Below are positions 7,650 to 15,301 of a stretch of DNA of 64,000 bases, piece by piece. The notes beneath the pieces are model-generated. The model saw only the letters and a list, made by a program, of their open reading frames with translations, made no database searches and was not told the origin of the DNA. Each line of letters starts with the position of its first letter. Position 1 is the first letter of the stretch. The position numbers and the translations under genes were made by a program. This DNA is from Streptosporangium album (GTDB lineage Bacteria; Actinomycetota; Actinomycetes; Streptosporangiales; Streptosporangiaceae): assembly GCF_014203795.1 (NCBI RefSeq), contig NZ_JACHJU010000001.1:3224001-3288000 (forward strand), read 5' to 3'.

Positions 7650-8618
7650 ATGGAACGCACCCGTCTGTATCGCAACGGCGTCATGGAGGCCGAAGGTTTT
7701 CCCATCGACGACGTCTCCGATTACGTCGGAGACCCGTCCGCCGTGGTGTGGTTCGATCTGTGCTCGCCGACGCAGGCGGACCTGACGAAGATCAGCGAGG
7801 AGCTCGGCCTGCACCCGCTGGCGGTCGAGGACGCGCTCCAGAGCCACCAGCGTCCCAAGCTCGACACCTACGACAGCCATCTGTTCCTCAGCGTCTACGG
7901 CGCCAAGCTGGTGGACAAGCATCTCCAGCTCATCGAGATAGCTGCTTTCGTCACCAAGAACGCCCTGGTCACCGTCAGGGAGAGCCCTCAGTTCGACATC
8001 GACGAAGTGATCAGGCGCTGGGACGCCAATGCCGAGATGGCCAAGTACGGCGTGCCGTACCTGCTGCACGGCCTGCTCGACTACGTGGTGGACGGGCACT
8101 TCGAGGTGCTGCAGGCGATGGATGACCGGGTCGAGGCGCTGGAGGACGACCTCTTCGAGGAGAACGCCGGCGACCGGGCCTACATCCAGCGCCAGACCTT
8201 CGAGATGCGCAAGAAGCTGGTGCGGTTCCGGCGGCTGGCGGTTCCGGTGCGCGAGGTCGTGGGCAGCCTGCTCCGCAGGAGCGTGGAGCTGCTGGATCCG
8301 GTGCTGGACCCCTACTACCAGGACGTCTACGACCACACGCTGCGGGTCGCCGAATGGACCGACTCCCTGCGTGAGCTGGTGGGCAACGTCCGCGAGGCCC
8401 ATATCAACCAGCAGGGATTCAAGCTCAACGACATCATGAAGAAGATCACGAGCTGGGCGGCCATCATCGCGGTGCCCACGATGATCACCGGATTCTACGG
8501 CCAGAACGTGCCGTATCCCGGCTTCAGCCAGCCGATCGGCTTCTGGACCTCCACCCTCGTCATCCTCGTGGCCTCGTCCATCCTCTACCTGATCTTCAAG
8601 AGGAGGGGCTGGCTGTAG
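7650..8618 (+). CDS. CorA-family Mg2+ (divalent metal) channel
   Basis: A 322-residue CorA-type channel subunit; CorA forms pentamers that let Mg2+ or related ions into the cell. The long N-terminal cytoplasmic domain (1-~250) is rich in charged helices, followed by two C-terminal membrane helices, the second ending in the basic tail FKRRGWL. The loop between the helices normally carries the signature YGMN; here it reads YGQNVPYPG, so the central Met of the GMN filter is Gln. The start is the ATG at 7650, which sits directly after a leaderless promoter. An upstream in-frame extension to 7395 overlaps the divergent sigma factor and is not credible. Metal specificity is uncertain because of the filter change. 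Confidence 0.87.
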   Translation: MERTRLYRNGVMEAEGFPIDDVSDYVGDPSAVVWFDLCSPTQADLTKISEELGLHPLAVEDALQSHQRPKLDTYDSHLFLSVYGAKLVDKHLQLIEIAAFVTKNALVTVRESPQFDIDEVIRRWDANAEMAKYGVPYLLHGLLDYVVDGHFEVLQAMDDRVEALEDDLFEENAGDRAYIQRQTFEMRKKLVRFRRLAVPVREVVGSLLRRSVELLDPVLDPYYQDVYDHTLRVAEWTDSLRELVGNVREAHINQQGFKLNDIMKKITSWAAIIAVPTMITGFYGQNVPYPGFSQPIGFWTSTLVILVASSILYLIFKRRGWL

Positions 8619-8655
8619 TCGCCGCCGTGCCGGTCGCGCCGCCGGCGAGCGGGCG

Positions 8656-9198
8656 TCAGGGGCGCAGGCCGTGGAACATGACGGCCAGTGTCCTGGTCCG
8701 CAGCTCCTCGTCCCAGCCCTGGTGCTGCGCGGCCAGGCAGGCGGCGGTCAGGAGGGCCAGGAGCTCCGCCATCCCGACCTCCTCACGCACCGCGCCCGCC
8801 CGCTGGGCGCGGGTCAGCAGCGTCTCGACGGCGCCGCGGATGTCGTAGGTCCCCGCCGTGGCGGCCTTGACGTCGATTCCGGTGCCGGCGAGGGCGTCGG
8901 CGAAGACCTTCTTCACGGTGGCGTCCTCGACGATACGGGTGAAGAACGAGAAGAGGGCAGCGCCGGGGTCGGCGGCGGTGAACAGCGCCTGTGCCTCCTC
9001 GGCGAGCCGGCGTTGACGGTCCATGACGATCGCCTGGTAGAGGGCCTCCTTGGTGGGGAACTGGCGGTAGATCGTGCCGACGCCCACTCCGGCGTGCCCG
9101 GCGATCGTCCGCATCGACGCGGTCAGCCCGTCACGGGTCAGGACTTCTTCCGCCGCCGCCAGCACGCGGGCCAGGTTGCGTTGGGCGTCGGCGCGCAT
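8656..9198 (-). CDS. TetR-family repressor
   Basis: A 180-residue TetR-family regulator. The N-terminal helix-turn-helix occupies roughly residues 10-55 (SMRTIAGHAGVGVGTIYRQFPTKEALY), and the remainder is an all-helical ligand/dimer domain. The ATG at 9198 has a GGAGG ribosome site. The frame is open far upstream on this strand only because it is antisense to the aldo-keto reductase gene. It is divergent from that reductase, and two near-identical palindromes between them are its likely operators, giving repression of the reductase relieved by an unknown ligand. Confidence 0.9.
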   Translation of the reverse strand: MRADAQRNLARVLAAAEEVLTRDGLTASMRTIAGHAGVGVGTIYRQFPTKEALYQAIVMDRQRRLAEEAQALFTAADPGAALFSFFTRIVEDATVKKVFADALAGTGIDVKAATAGTYDIRGAVETLLTRAQRAGAVREEVGMAELLALLTAACLAAQHQGWDEELRTRTLAVMFHGLRP

Positions 9199-9229
9199 CT
9201 TCGTCCTCCGTGGGAAAGCCTCGGCAGCG

Positions 9230-9280
9230 TTGACAACCGGAACAAGTGTTCCGTATGTTTCAAGCGGAACGCTTGTTCCG
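9230..9280 (+). promoter_or_regulatory. Promoter with two TetR-type operators, driving the aldo-keto reductase
   Basis: A TTGACA -35 box (9230-9235) and TATGTT -10 box (9254-9259) are 18 bases apart. Palindrome 1, CGGAACAAGTGTTCCG (9238-9253), fills the spacer; palindrome 2, CGGAACGCTTGTTCCG (9265-9280), covers the start region. Centres are 27 bases apart. Binding at either site would block polymerase. Confidence 0.72.
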
Positions 9281-9300
9281 ATTCTACCGGAGGAGCGGCT

Positions 9301-10308
9301 TTGAACTACGTACGGCTCGGCGACTCGGGGCTGAAGGTCTCCCGGGCATGCCTCGGCACCATGAACTTCGGCACCGTCGGGGGGGTGGGCGGCTGCGACG
9401 AGGCGGAGGCCACCCGTGTCATCGACGCCTTTCTGGACGCGGGGAACAACTTCGTCGACACCGCCGACCTCTACCACGGCGGTGAGTCTGAGGAGATCCT
9501 CGGCCGGGCGCTGCGCGGCCGACGCGACTCGGTGGTCGTCGCCACCAAGGGCAGCCGTCCCCAGGGGCCGGGCCCCAACGACCAGGGCCTGTCGAGGGCC
9601 CATCTCACCAGGGCGCTGGAGGCCAGCCTGCGACGGCTGGGCACCGGCTACATCGACCTCTACCAGTGCCACATATGGGACGCGGAGACCCCGATCGAGG
9701 AGACGATGGCGACACTGGACGGGTTCGTCCGTTCCGGCAAGGTCCGCTACCTCGGCTGTTCCAACTTCACCGCCCCGCAGATCGTGCAGGCGCAGTGGGC
9801 CGCCGAACGCGTCGGGGGCACGCGGTTCGTCAGCCTCCAGCCGCAGTACTCGCTGGTGGCCCGTCTCATCGAGGTGGAGATCCTCCAGGTCTGCCGGGAC
9901 CACGGCCTGGGCGCCGTCACCTACGCCCCGCTCGGCGGCGGCGTCCTGTCCGGCCGCTACCGTCGTGACACCGCCCCCGGCCCGGACAGCAGGATGGGCA
10001 GGATGATGTCGCTCGCGACACCGGCGGCCCGCCGCTGGGCGCGGGACATGCTCAGCGAACGGAGTCTCGGCATCGCCGACGAGGTCGCCAAGGTCGCCGC
10101 CGAGCTCGGCACGACGTCCACCGCGGTCGCCATCGCCTGGGTCGCGGCCCGCCCCGGTGTGACCTCGGTCGTCATCGGCCCCCGGAACCTGGAGCAGTAC
10201 GGGCAGAACGCGGCCGGATTCGCCCTTGAGCTCCCCTCCGAGGTGGTGGCCCGGTTGGAGGAGGTCTCCCGTCCGGGCGACAGGCCGATCACCGGCGCGT
10301 CCTGGTGA
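9301..10308 (+). CDS. Aldo/keto reductase
   Basis: A 335-residue NADPH-dependent aldo/keto reductase with a TIM-barrel fold. The catalytic tetrad is visible: Asp and Tyr in FVDTADLYHGG (residues ~53 and 58), Lys in VVATKGS, and His in YQCHIWD. Strand and cofactor motifs YLGCSNF and VTSVVIGPRN fit the family. The start is a TTG at 9301 with GGAGGAG five bases upstream; no ATG gives a sensible N terminus. Expression appears controlled by the divergent TetR protein through two operators. The likely role is detoxification or turnover of a carbonyl compound that also serves as inducer, but the substrate is not readable from sequence. Confidence 0.9.
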   Translation: MNYVRLGDSGLKVSRACLGTMNFGTVGGVGGCDEAEATRVIDAFLDAGNNFVDTADLYHGGESEEILGRALRGRRDSVVVATKGSRPQGPGPNDQGLSRAHLTRALEASLRRLGTGYIDLYQCHIWDAETPIEETMATLDGFVRSGKVRYLGCSNFTAPQIVQAQWAAERVGGTRFVSLQPQYSLVARLIEVEILQVCRDHGLGAVTYAPLGGGVLSGRYRRDTAPGPDSRMGRMMSLATPAARRWARDMLSERSLGIADEVAKVAAELGTTSTAVAIAWVAARPGVTSVVIGPRNLEQYGQNAAGFALELPSEVVARLEEVSRPGDRPITGASW

Positions 10309-10377
10309 TCCCGTGTCAACCAAGGCGGTTGCGGGAATCAGTCATATCTGAACCTGTAATCCTCCGTGGAGGTATGG

Positions 10378-11103
10378 GTGGGCGCACGGGGAGTTGTCAT
10401 CGTGGTTCTGGGCGCCGCGGTGATGTTCTCACTGGCGACCCAGGGCGATGGCCGGCCGAAGGACGAGACCAGGGTGAGAGTCGTCCCGCTCGCCAACCTG
10501 GACGGCGTGCGGCCGGGACTCGCCCCGGTCCGGTCAGCGGGTGACAGGTCCGAAGCGGTCGGGCTGATCAAAAGGCTGCGGGTCAAGGGGATGGGGCCGA
10601 AGACGGGTTACACGCGGACCCGCTTCGGCGGCAACTGGGCGGATACGGCCAAAGGCGTGCCGTACGCGCGCAACGGCTGCCGCACCCGCGACGACCTGCT
10701 CGCCCGGGACGGCGAGGACGTGAGATATCTCCGGGGATCGCGCTGTGTCGTCGTGTCGATGAGGCTGCGCGATCCCTACACCGGCAGGACGATCCGGTGG
10801 CGCAGGCAGCGGGCGGACGAGGTCCAGGTCGACCACGTGGTCCCGCTCTCCTACGAGTGGCGGATGGGCGCCTCCCGCTGGCCGATGGCCAAGCGGATGC
10901 GGATCGCCAACGACCCGCTCAACCTGATCCCCGTGTACGGCGACGCCAACGAGGCCAAGGGCGGCTCGGGCCCGGCCTCCTGGCTCCCGCCGGTGCGCCG
11001 GGTGCGCTGTGCCTATGTCGTACGCTTCGCGCAGGTCGCACTGAAATACGGCCTGCCGGTCACCCGGGCCGACAAGGCCACGATGCTGGCCCAGTGCCGG
11101 TAG
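10378..11103 (+). CDS. Exported HNH-family nuclease (GmrSD C-terminal type fold)
   Basis: A ~241-residue protein with an N-terminal hydrophobic segment (GVVIVVLGAAVMFSLA) that is a signal peptide or anchor, then a C-terminal HNH nuclease domain. The metal/catalytic motif is VDHVVPLSYEW, followed by the Asn-rich element RIANDPLNLIPV and NEAKGGSGPASW, typical of the DUF1524/HNH group. The domain also contains four cysteines that could pair outside the cell. The GTG at 10378 has GGAGG five bases upstream; the GTG at 10366 lies too close to that site. Such exported nucleases in actinomycetes probably degrade extracellular DNA. No partner gene is adjacent. Confidence 0.82.
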   Translation: MGARGVVIVVLGAAVMFSLATQGDGRPKDETRVRVVPLANLDGVRPGLAPVRSAGDRSEAVGLIKRLRVKGMGPKTGYTRTRFGGNWADTAKGVPYARNGCRTRDDLLARDGEDVRYLRGSRCVVVSMRLRDPYTGRTIRWRRQRADEVQVDHVVPLSYEWRMGASRWPMAKRMRIANDPLNLIPVYGDANEAKGGSGPASWLPPVRRVRCAYVVRFAQVALKYGLPVTRADKATMLAQCR

Positions 11104-11132
11104 GCCCCGGCTGTCTCAGAAGCGCCGTCGTC

Positions 11133-12011
11133 TCAGAAGCGCCGGAGCAGCGCCTGCTTGGCGGCGGTGAACTCCTCCTCGGTGAGCACGCCGTCACGGC
11201 GTAGCTCACCCAGCTCGCGCAGGCGGCGCAGGAGCGCGTCGGGGTCGTCGCCCTCTCCGGAGGGAGCGATCGCCTCCGGCGCGGGGGCCCCGAGGACGGA
11301 CGGCTGGTCCGAGGGGTGCGGCAGCCGGGCGAGGAGAGCGGTGACGAACAGCGCCGCCGTCCTGGTCTCCTTGTCCAGGCCCCACAGGAGCAGGCAGTGC
11401 GGGTCGTGCTTGGGAGCCAGTTTGTGCGCCGAGCCCCTGACCTGGAATCGGAGGTGCCCGTTCTCCAGGCCGGCGGACGGGATCCACTCCACACCGGCCA
11501 GGTCCTTCAGCGGGAAACGCTGGGGACCGGCCGACTTCTTGGCCCCCTCGACCGCCCAGTTCCACTCGACGCGGACCGACTCGCCGTCGAAGGTCGCGGT
11601 GCCGTCACCTCCCGACACCGTCAGCGGCAGCCCGGGGCCGGGCATCAGGTAGCGGTCGCTGGGACCGTCGGGCACCTGCTCGATCACCAGGGCGTTGCGC
11701 ACCTCGTCGACGAAATACTCGGCGACGCCCGTACGGTCGGGATCGATGGACAGCTGGTAAGGATCGGCCGCCTCGGAGATGCGCCCGCGAGCCGCCTGGG
11801 TGAACGGGTCGGCGCCCTCGCGGAGCCGGAGCCGGAGCCGCCCACCCTTCTTGCCGGGCTCGTAGGCGATGCCCGCGACCGCCGCGACCGGGACCTCCAC
11901 CTCGCCGAGGAGCTGCCGCAGTTTGTTCACGCTCCGATCGCGGCCGGGCACGATCCTCAGGATCTCGCCGTCGAACGTCCACGTCCCGTCCCGAACCATG
12001 ACCTCCGCCAT
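11133..12011 (-). CDS. DUF4429 protein with C-terminal SHOCT domain
   Basis: A 292-residue cytoplasmic protein of the actinobacterial DUF4429 family. It contains two copies of a beta-rich module (first starting at GTWTFDGEILRI, second at GTATFDGESVRVEW), then a linker rich in Pro/Ala, and ends with a SHOCT module (LRRLRELGELRRDGVLTEEE), a short helical pair found at the ends of many oligomerising proteins. Function is unknown. It is convergent with the HNH nuclease gene. The ATG at 12011 is used; a second ATG four codons later is possible. Confidence 0.8.
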   Translation of the reverse strand: MAEVMVRDGTWTFDGEILRIVPGRDRSVNKLRQLLGEVEVPVAAVAGIAYEPGKKGGRLRLRLREGADPFTQAARGRISEAADPYQLSIDPDRTGVAEYFVDEVRNALVIEQVPDGPSDRYLMPGPGLPLTVSGGDGTATFDGESVRVEWNWAVEGAKKSAGPQRFPLKDLAGVEWIPSAGLENGHLRFQVRGSAHKLAPKHDPHCLLLWGLDKETRTAALFVTALLARLPHPSDQPSVLGAPAPEAIAPSGEGDDPDALLRRLRELGELRRDGVLTEEEFTAAKQALLRRF

Positions 12012-12137
12012 ACCGGGATCTTACGGCGACCGCCGCCGCCCGTGCCGACCTCCGGGAGGCCCGGGCCGGTTTCCGGTCACCGCCCCGGGCCTTCTATCCT
12101 CGAAGTCCACCCGCGATCCGCAGGCGAAGGAACCCCC

Positions 12138-13415
12138 GTGACCTTTTCGGCCCTGAACCTCGACGAGCTGACCGAGCAGCGTGACCGCGCTCTGCGTGAC
12201 TACGACGCGCTCGTCCAGCGAGGACTCTCCCTCGACCTCACCCGGGGCAAGCCCTCGGGCCGGCAACTCGATCTGGCCTCGGCCATGTTGACCCTCCCCA
12301 GTGGCCACACCGCCGCCGACGGCACCGACTGCCGTAACTACGGGGGACTGCAGGGTCTCCCCGAGCTCCGGGAGATGTTCAGCGGCCTGCTGCAGGTCCC
12401 CGCCGGCCAGCTCGTCGCGGGGGGCAACTCCAGCCTCTCGCTGATGCACGACTCCATCGTCCACGCCATGCTCGGCCAGATGCCGGGCGCCGGGCGCCGG
12501 TGGGCGGACGAGCCGCGGATCGCCTTCCTGTGCCCGGTCCCCGGATACGACCGCCACTTCGCCCTGTCCGAGAGGTTCGGCATCGAGCTCATCTCCGTGC
12601 CGATGACCGCCGACGGCCCCGACATGGACGTCGTGGAGCGGCTCGTGGCCGAGGACGCCCAGGTCAAGGGGATCTGGTGCGTGCCCAAGTACAGCAACCC
12701 CACCGGCGTCTCCTACAGTGACGAGACGGTGCGCCGCCTGGCGGCCATGCCCGCCGCCGCGCCGGACTTCCGGATTTTCTGGGACAACGCCTACGCCGTC
12801 CACCACCTCACGGACACACCGGCGGAGATCGCCGACCTGCTGGCGCTGTGCGCCGAGAACGGCAACGCCGACCGCGCCTTCGTCTTCGCCTCCACCTCGA
12901 AGATCACTTTCAGTGGGAGCGGCATCGGTTTCTTCGGTTCGTCCCCGGCCAACGTGACGTGGCTGCTCGGCTCCATGGCCAAGGGGACCATCGGCCCCGA
13001 CAAGATCAACCAGCTCCGTCATGTGGAGTTCCTCCGCGACGAGAACGGCATCCTCGCGCACATGCGCCGTCAGCGCGAGCTGATCCGGCCGAAGTTCGAC
13101 ACGGTGGACCTGATCCTCACCAAGGAGCTGGGCGGCACGGGCCTGGCGTCCTGGTCCGCTCCCGGCGGCGGTTACTTCATCGGTCTCGACGTGCTGGAGG
13201 GCTGCGCACGCCAGGTGGTGAGCCGGGCGGCCGACGCGGGCATCGCGCTGACCCCCGCGGGCGCCACCCACCCGTACGGGAACGACCCCCGCGACAGCAC
13301 CATCCGCATCGCGCCCACCTACCCGGAGCTGGACGAGGTCGAGCTCGCCATCGCCGGCCTGGCCGTCTGCGTGCGTCTCGTCGGCACCGAGAAGCTGCTG
13401 GAGCAGGCCCGCTGA
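12138..13415 (+). CDS. Aspartate aminotransferase-like PLP enzyme (AspT type, subgroup Ic)
   Basis: A 425-residue pyridoxal-phosphate aminotransferase of the family typified by Corynebacterium AspT, length as expected. Recognisable parts are the substrate-binding GGNSSLSLMHD, the co-factor Asn/Pro motif VPKYSNPTGVSY, the Asp in FWDNAYAVHH, and the Schiff-base lysine in ASTSKITFSGSG (Lys255). It should interconvert aspartate and oxaloacetate with glutamate/2-oxoglutarate. The GTG at 12138 follows GAAGGA at a good distance; longer in-frame starts run antisense through the DUF4429 gene. It stands alone, divergent from DUF4429. Confidence 0.9.
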   Translation: MTFSALNLDELTEQRDRALRDYDALVQRGLSLDLTRGKPSGRQLDLASAMLTLPSGHTAADGTDCRNYGGLQGLPELREMFSGLLQVPAGQLVAGGNSSLSLMHDSIVHAMLGQMPGAGRRWADEPRIAFLCPVPGYDRHFALSERFGIELISVPMTADGPDMDVVERLVAEDAQVKGIWCVPKYSNPTGVSYSDETVRRLAAMPAAAPDFRIFWDNAYAVHHLTDTPAEIADLLALCAENGNADRAFVFASTSKITFSGSGIGFFGSSPANVTWLLGSMAKGTIGPDKINQLRHVEFLRDENGILAHMRRQRELIRPKFDTVDLILTKELGGTGLASWSAPGGGYFIGLDVLEGCARQVVSRAADAGIALTPAGATHPYGNDPRDSTIRIAPTYPELDEVELAIAGLAVCVRLVGTEKLLEQAR

Positions 13416-13609
13416 GCATTCTGGACCAACTGTTCTGACGGCTTTTGGACCTTATGGAGGAGGCGGCCCGCTCCCTACGGTGTGACCACACACCGCTCGG
13501 CGGGCGAGGGGGGACGCGGCGATCGGCGGCGGCGCGTACCACGTGTGCTCGGAACGGACCCGGGCGGCCTCCACGGCCGCCCTCCGGCCGGTGCCCTCTC
13601 CCTGATCCC

Positions 13610-14020
13610 TCAGGGGTGCAGTGCGAGTCCCTTGAGCACCTTGTCGACGGCGTTGCGCGGCCCGTGCACCGCGATGCCGACCAGACGGAGCTCGCCGGCG
13701 GGTACGGCGCGCACCGCAGCCCGGTTGTCCTCGTCGTGGTCGGTCTTGAAGAGCTCCTCGGTGTAGACGGCGACGTCGAGCCCGCGTGTCACCGCGCGGG
13801 CGTGCGCGCCCCGCAGACCGGCGGTGCCGGCCGCGTAGACGAGGACGGGCTGGCGGAACATCGCCAGGTAACGGTTGTCCGACCCGTCGGCGTACGGCTC
13901 GCCCATCACCTGCGGCCCGCCCCCCGCCACCCCGCTGGCCAGGAACGCGGTGACGTTGAGCTTCTGCCAGGCGGCGAGGTCCGCACGGACCACGATGCCG
14001 CTCTTCGTATCGAAACGCAT
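13610..14020 (-). CDS. DUF2000 family protein
   Basis: A ~136-residue protein that starts MRFDTKSGIVVRADLAAWQK, the standard N terminus of DUF2000 proteins, followed by LNVTAFLASGVAGG and a conserved GLDVAVYTEELF segment. The family belongs to the peptidyl-tRNA hydrolase II-like fold but has no settled function. The frame is open to an ATG at 14110, but the additional 30 residues do not resemble the family and would overlap the divergent AraC gene, so the ATG at 14020 is preferred. The neighbouring AraC-family regulator is divergent over a short shared upstream region, so it may control this gene. Confidence 0.83.
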   Translation of the reverse strand: MRFDTKSGIVVRADLAAWQKLNVTAFLASGVAGGGPQVMGEPYADGSDNRYLAMFRQPVLVYAAGTAGLRGAHARAVTRGLDVAVYTEELFKTDHDEDNRAAVRAVPAGELRLVGIAVHGPRNAVDKVLKGLALHP

Positions 14021-14099
14021 GCGTCCCAGCCTGGCCGCCCGCGGCCCGCCGGTCTTGAACGCTCGTGCGGCGGGCACGGGCTGAGCGGCGGTGGGCACA

Positions 14100-14966
14100 A
14101 TGGAGGTCATGGCAGGTGACTGGTCTCGCTACTGGAGGTCGCCCGGCAGGCGGCTGGAGGCGATGCACGCCCACTTCGAACGGCACGCCTACCACCGGCA
14201 CAGCCATGAGACCTACTCCTTCGGCGTCACCGACGACGGGGCGCAGGCGTTCACCTGCCGGGGCGCCGGGCACACGAGCACGGCCGGGATGGTGATGGCG
14301 TTCAACCCGGAGGACCCGCACGACGGCAAGGCGGCGGACGCGTTCGGATTCACCTACCGCATGGTCCACATCGGGCCGGAGCTCGTCGCCGACGTGCTGA
14401 CCCAGTCCGCGGGACGCCGGGCCGCGGGACGCCGGGCCGCGGGACGCCGGGCCGGGCTGCCGCTGTTCGCCGAGCCGGTCGTCCATGATCCGGTGCTCGC
14501 CGCCGGGCTGCGCCGCCTGCACGCGGCCCTTCTCGGCGGGGCCCCCGCGCTGCTCGGCGACGAGCTGCTCGACGCCGTCGTCCTGGCGGCGGTCCGCCGC
14601 GCGGCCATCGGCGGGCCCGGTCAACGGCGCGCGACCGCCGCACCGGCGGCGTCGGCCATCGCCAGGCGGGTGGCCGAACGGCTCCACGACGACTACCGGA
14701 CCGATCTCACCGCCGACGCGCTGGCCGCCGTCTCCGGTTCCAGCCGTTTCGCCGTCTACCGGGCCTTCCGGGCGATGTACGGCATGGCGCCGAGCGACTA
14801 TCAGCGGCAGGTCCGCCTGCGTGCCGCCCGCAGGCTCCTGGCGGGTGGCGCCCCGATCGCCGAGGCCGCGTCGGAGACCGGGTTCGCCGACCAGAGCCAT
14901 CTGACCCGCTGGTTCGTCCGCTCCTACGGGATCACGCCGGGCACCTACCGCCGTGGTTCACCCTGA
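14100..14966 (+). CDS. AraC-family transcriptional regulator
   Basis: A ~288-residue regulator with an N-terminal AraC-type cupin sensing domain (HYHRHSHETYSFGV-like His cluster around residues 30-45, AFNPEDPHDG) and a C-terminal pair of helix-turn-helix motifs (LTADALAAVSGSSRFAVYRAF and IAEAASETGFADQSHLTRWF). It probably controls the divergent DUF2000 gene. Candidate starts are GTG 14091, ATG 14100 and ATG 14109; 14100 has a GGCGGTGGG stretch at useful spacing. Between the two domains the gene contains three exact copies of a 15-base unit encoding GRRAA-type pentapeptides. Confidence 0.87.
   Translation: MEVMAGDWSRYWRSPGRRLEAMHAHFERHAYHRHSHETYSFGVTDDGAQAFTCRGAGHTSTAGMVMAFNPEDPHDGKAADAFGFTYRMVHIGPELVADVLTQSAGRRAAGRRAAGRRAGLPLFAEPVVHDPVLAAGLRRLHAALLGGAPALLGDELLDAVVLAAVRRAAIGGPGQRRATAAPAASAIARRVAERLHDDYRTDLTADALAAVSGSSRFAVYRAFRAMYGMAPSDYQRQVRLRAARRLLAGGAPIAEAASETGFADQSHLTRWFVRSYGITPGTYRRGSP
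14407..14451 (+). repeat. In-frame 15-base tandem repeat, three copies
   Basis: The unit CCGCGGGACGCCGGG occurs three times exactly, followed by CCGGG of a partial copy. It lies in the AraC-family gene at the end of the sensing domain, encoding a repeated Gly-Arg-Arg-Ala-Ala. Copy number can change without shifting the frame. Confidence 0.85.
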
Positions 14967-15048
14967 CCGGCCGCCGGCCGTCCCCGGCGGTTCCGTGGCG
15001 GTCAGGGTGTCCGGGGGCGCTCCCGTGGCGCCGGCGGCGAGAGCGAGC

Positions 15049-15079
15049 TTGACCTCAAGTTAAGTTGAGATTTTAGGGT
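15049..15079 (+). promoter_or_regulatory. SoxR/MerR-type promoter upstream of the ABC exporter
   Basis: TTGACC (15049-15054) and TAGGGT (15074-15079) are 19 bases apart, the long spacer typical of MerR-family promoters. Between them is CCTCAAGTTAAGTTGAGA (15053-15070), which matches the actinobacterial SoxR box CCTCAAGTTAACTTGAGG at 16 of 18 bases. The transcript would start near 15086, leaving a leader of about 215 bases before the preferred ATG. In the 335-base gap 14967-15301, I see no gene; a CCCCC-AA-GGGGG hairpin lies at 15121-15132. Confidence 0.7.
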
Positions 15080-15301
15080 TCTTCCTGTGTCGCCAACCGG
15101 GAACGCCGGCGATGTCGTGGCCCCCAAGGGGGATCTGCCAGGACGGAGCGGAGCGTGACCCAGGTGTCCAGTGTGATCGCCACGGCCACGCGGCCGATTC
15201 CGCCGTCGCGCGGAGGCGGCCCGCGGCACCGGCTGCGAAGGATTCTGTCGGTGCCATGTGCGATCGTCATAGACCATTCCCCCGATCTCGGAGACAGCGC
15301 G

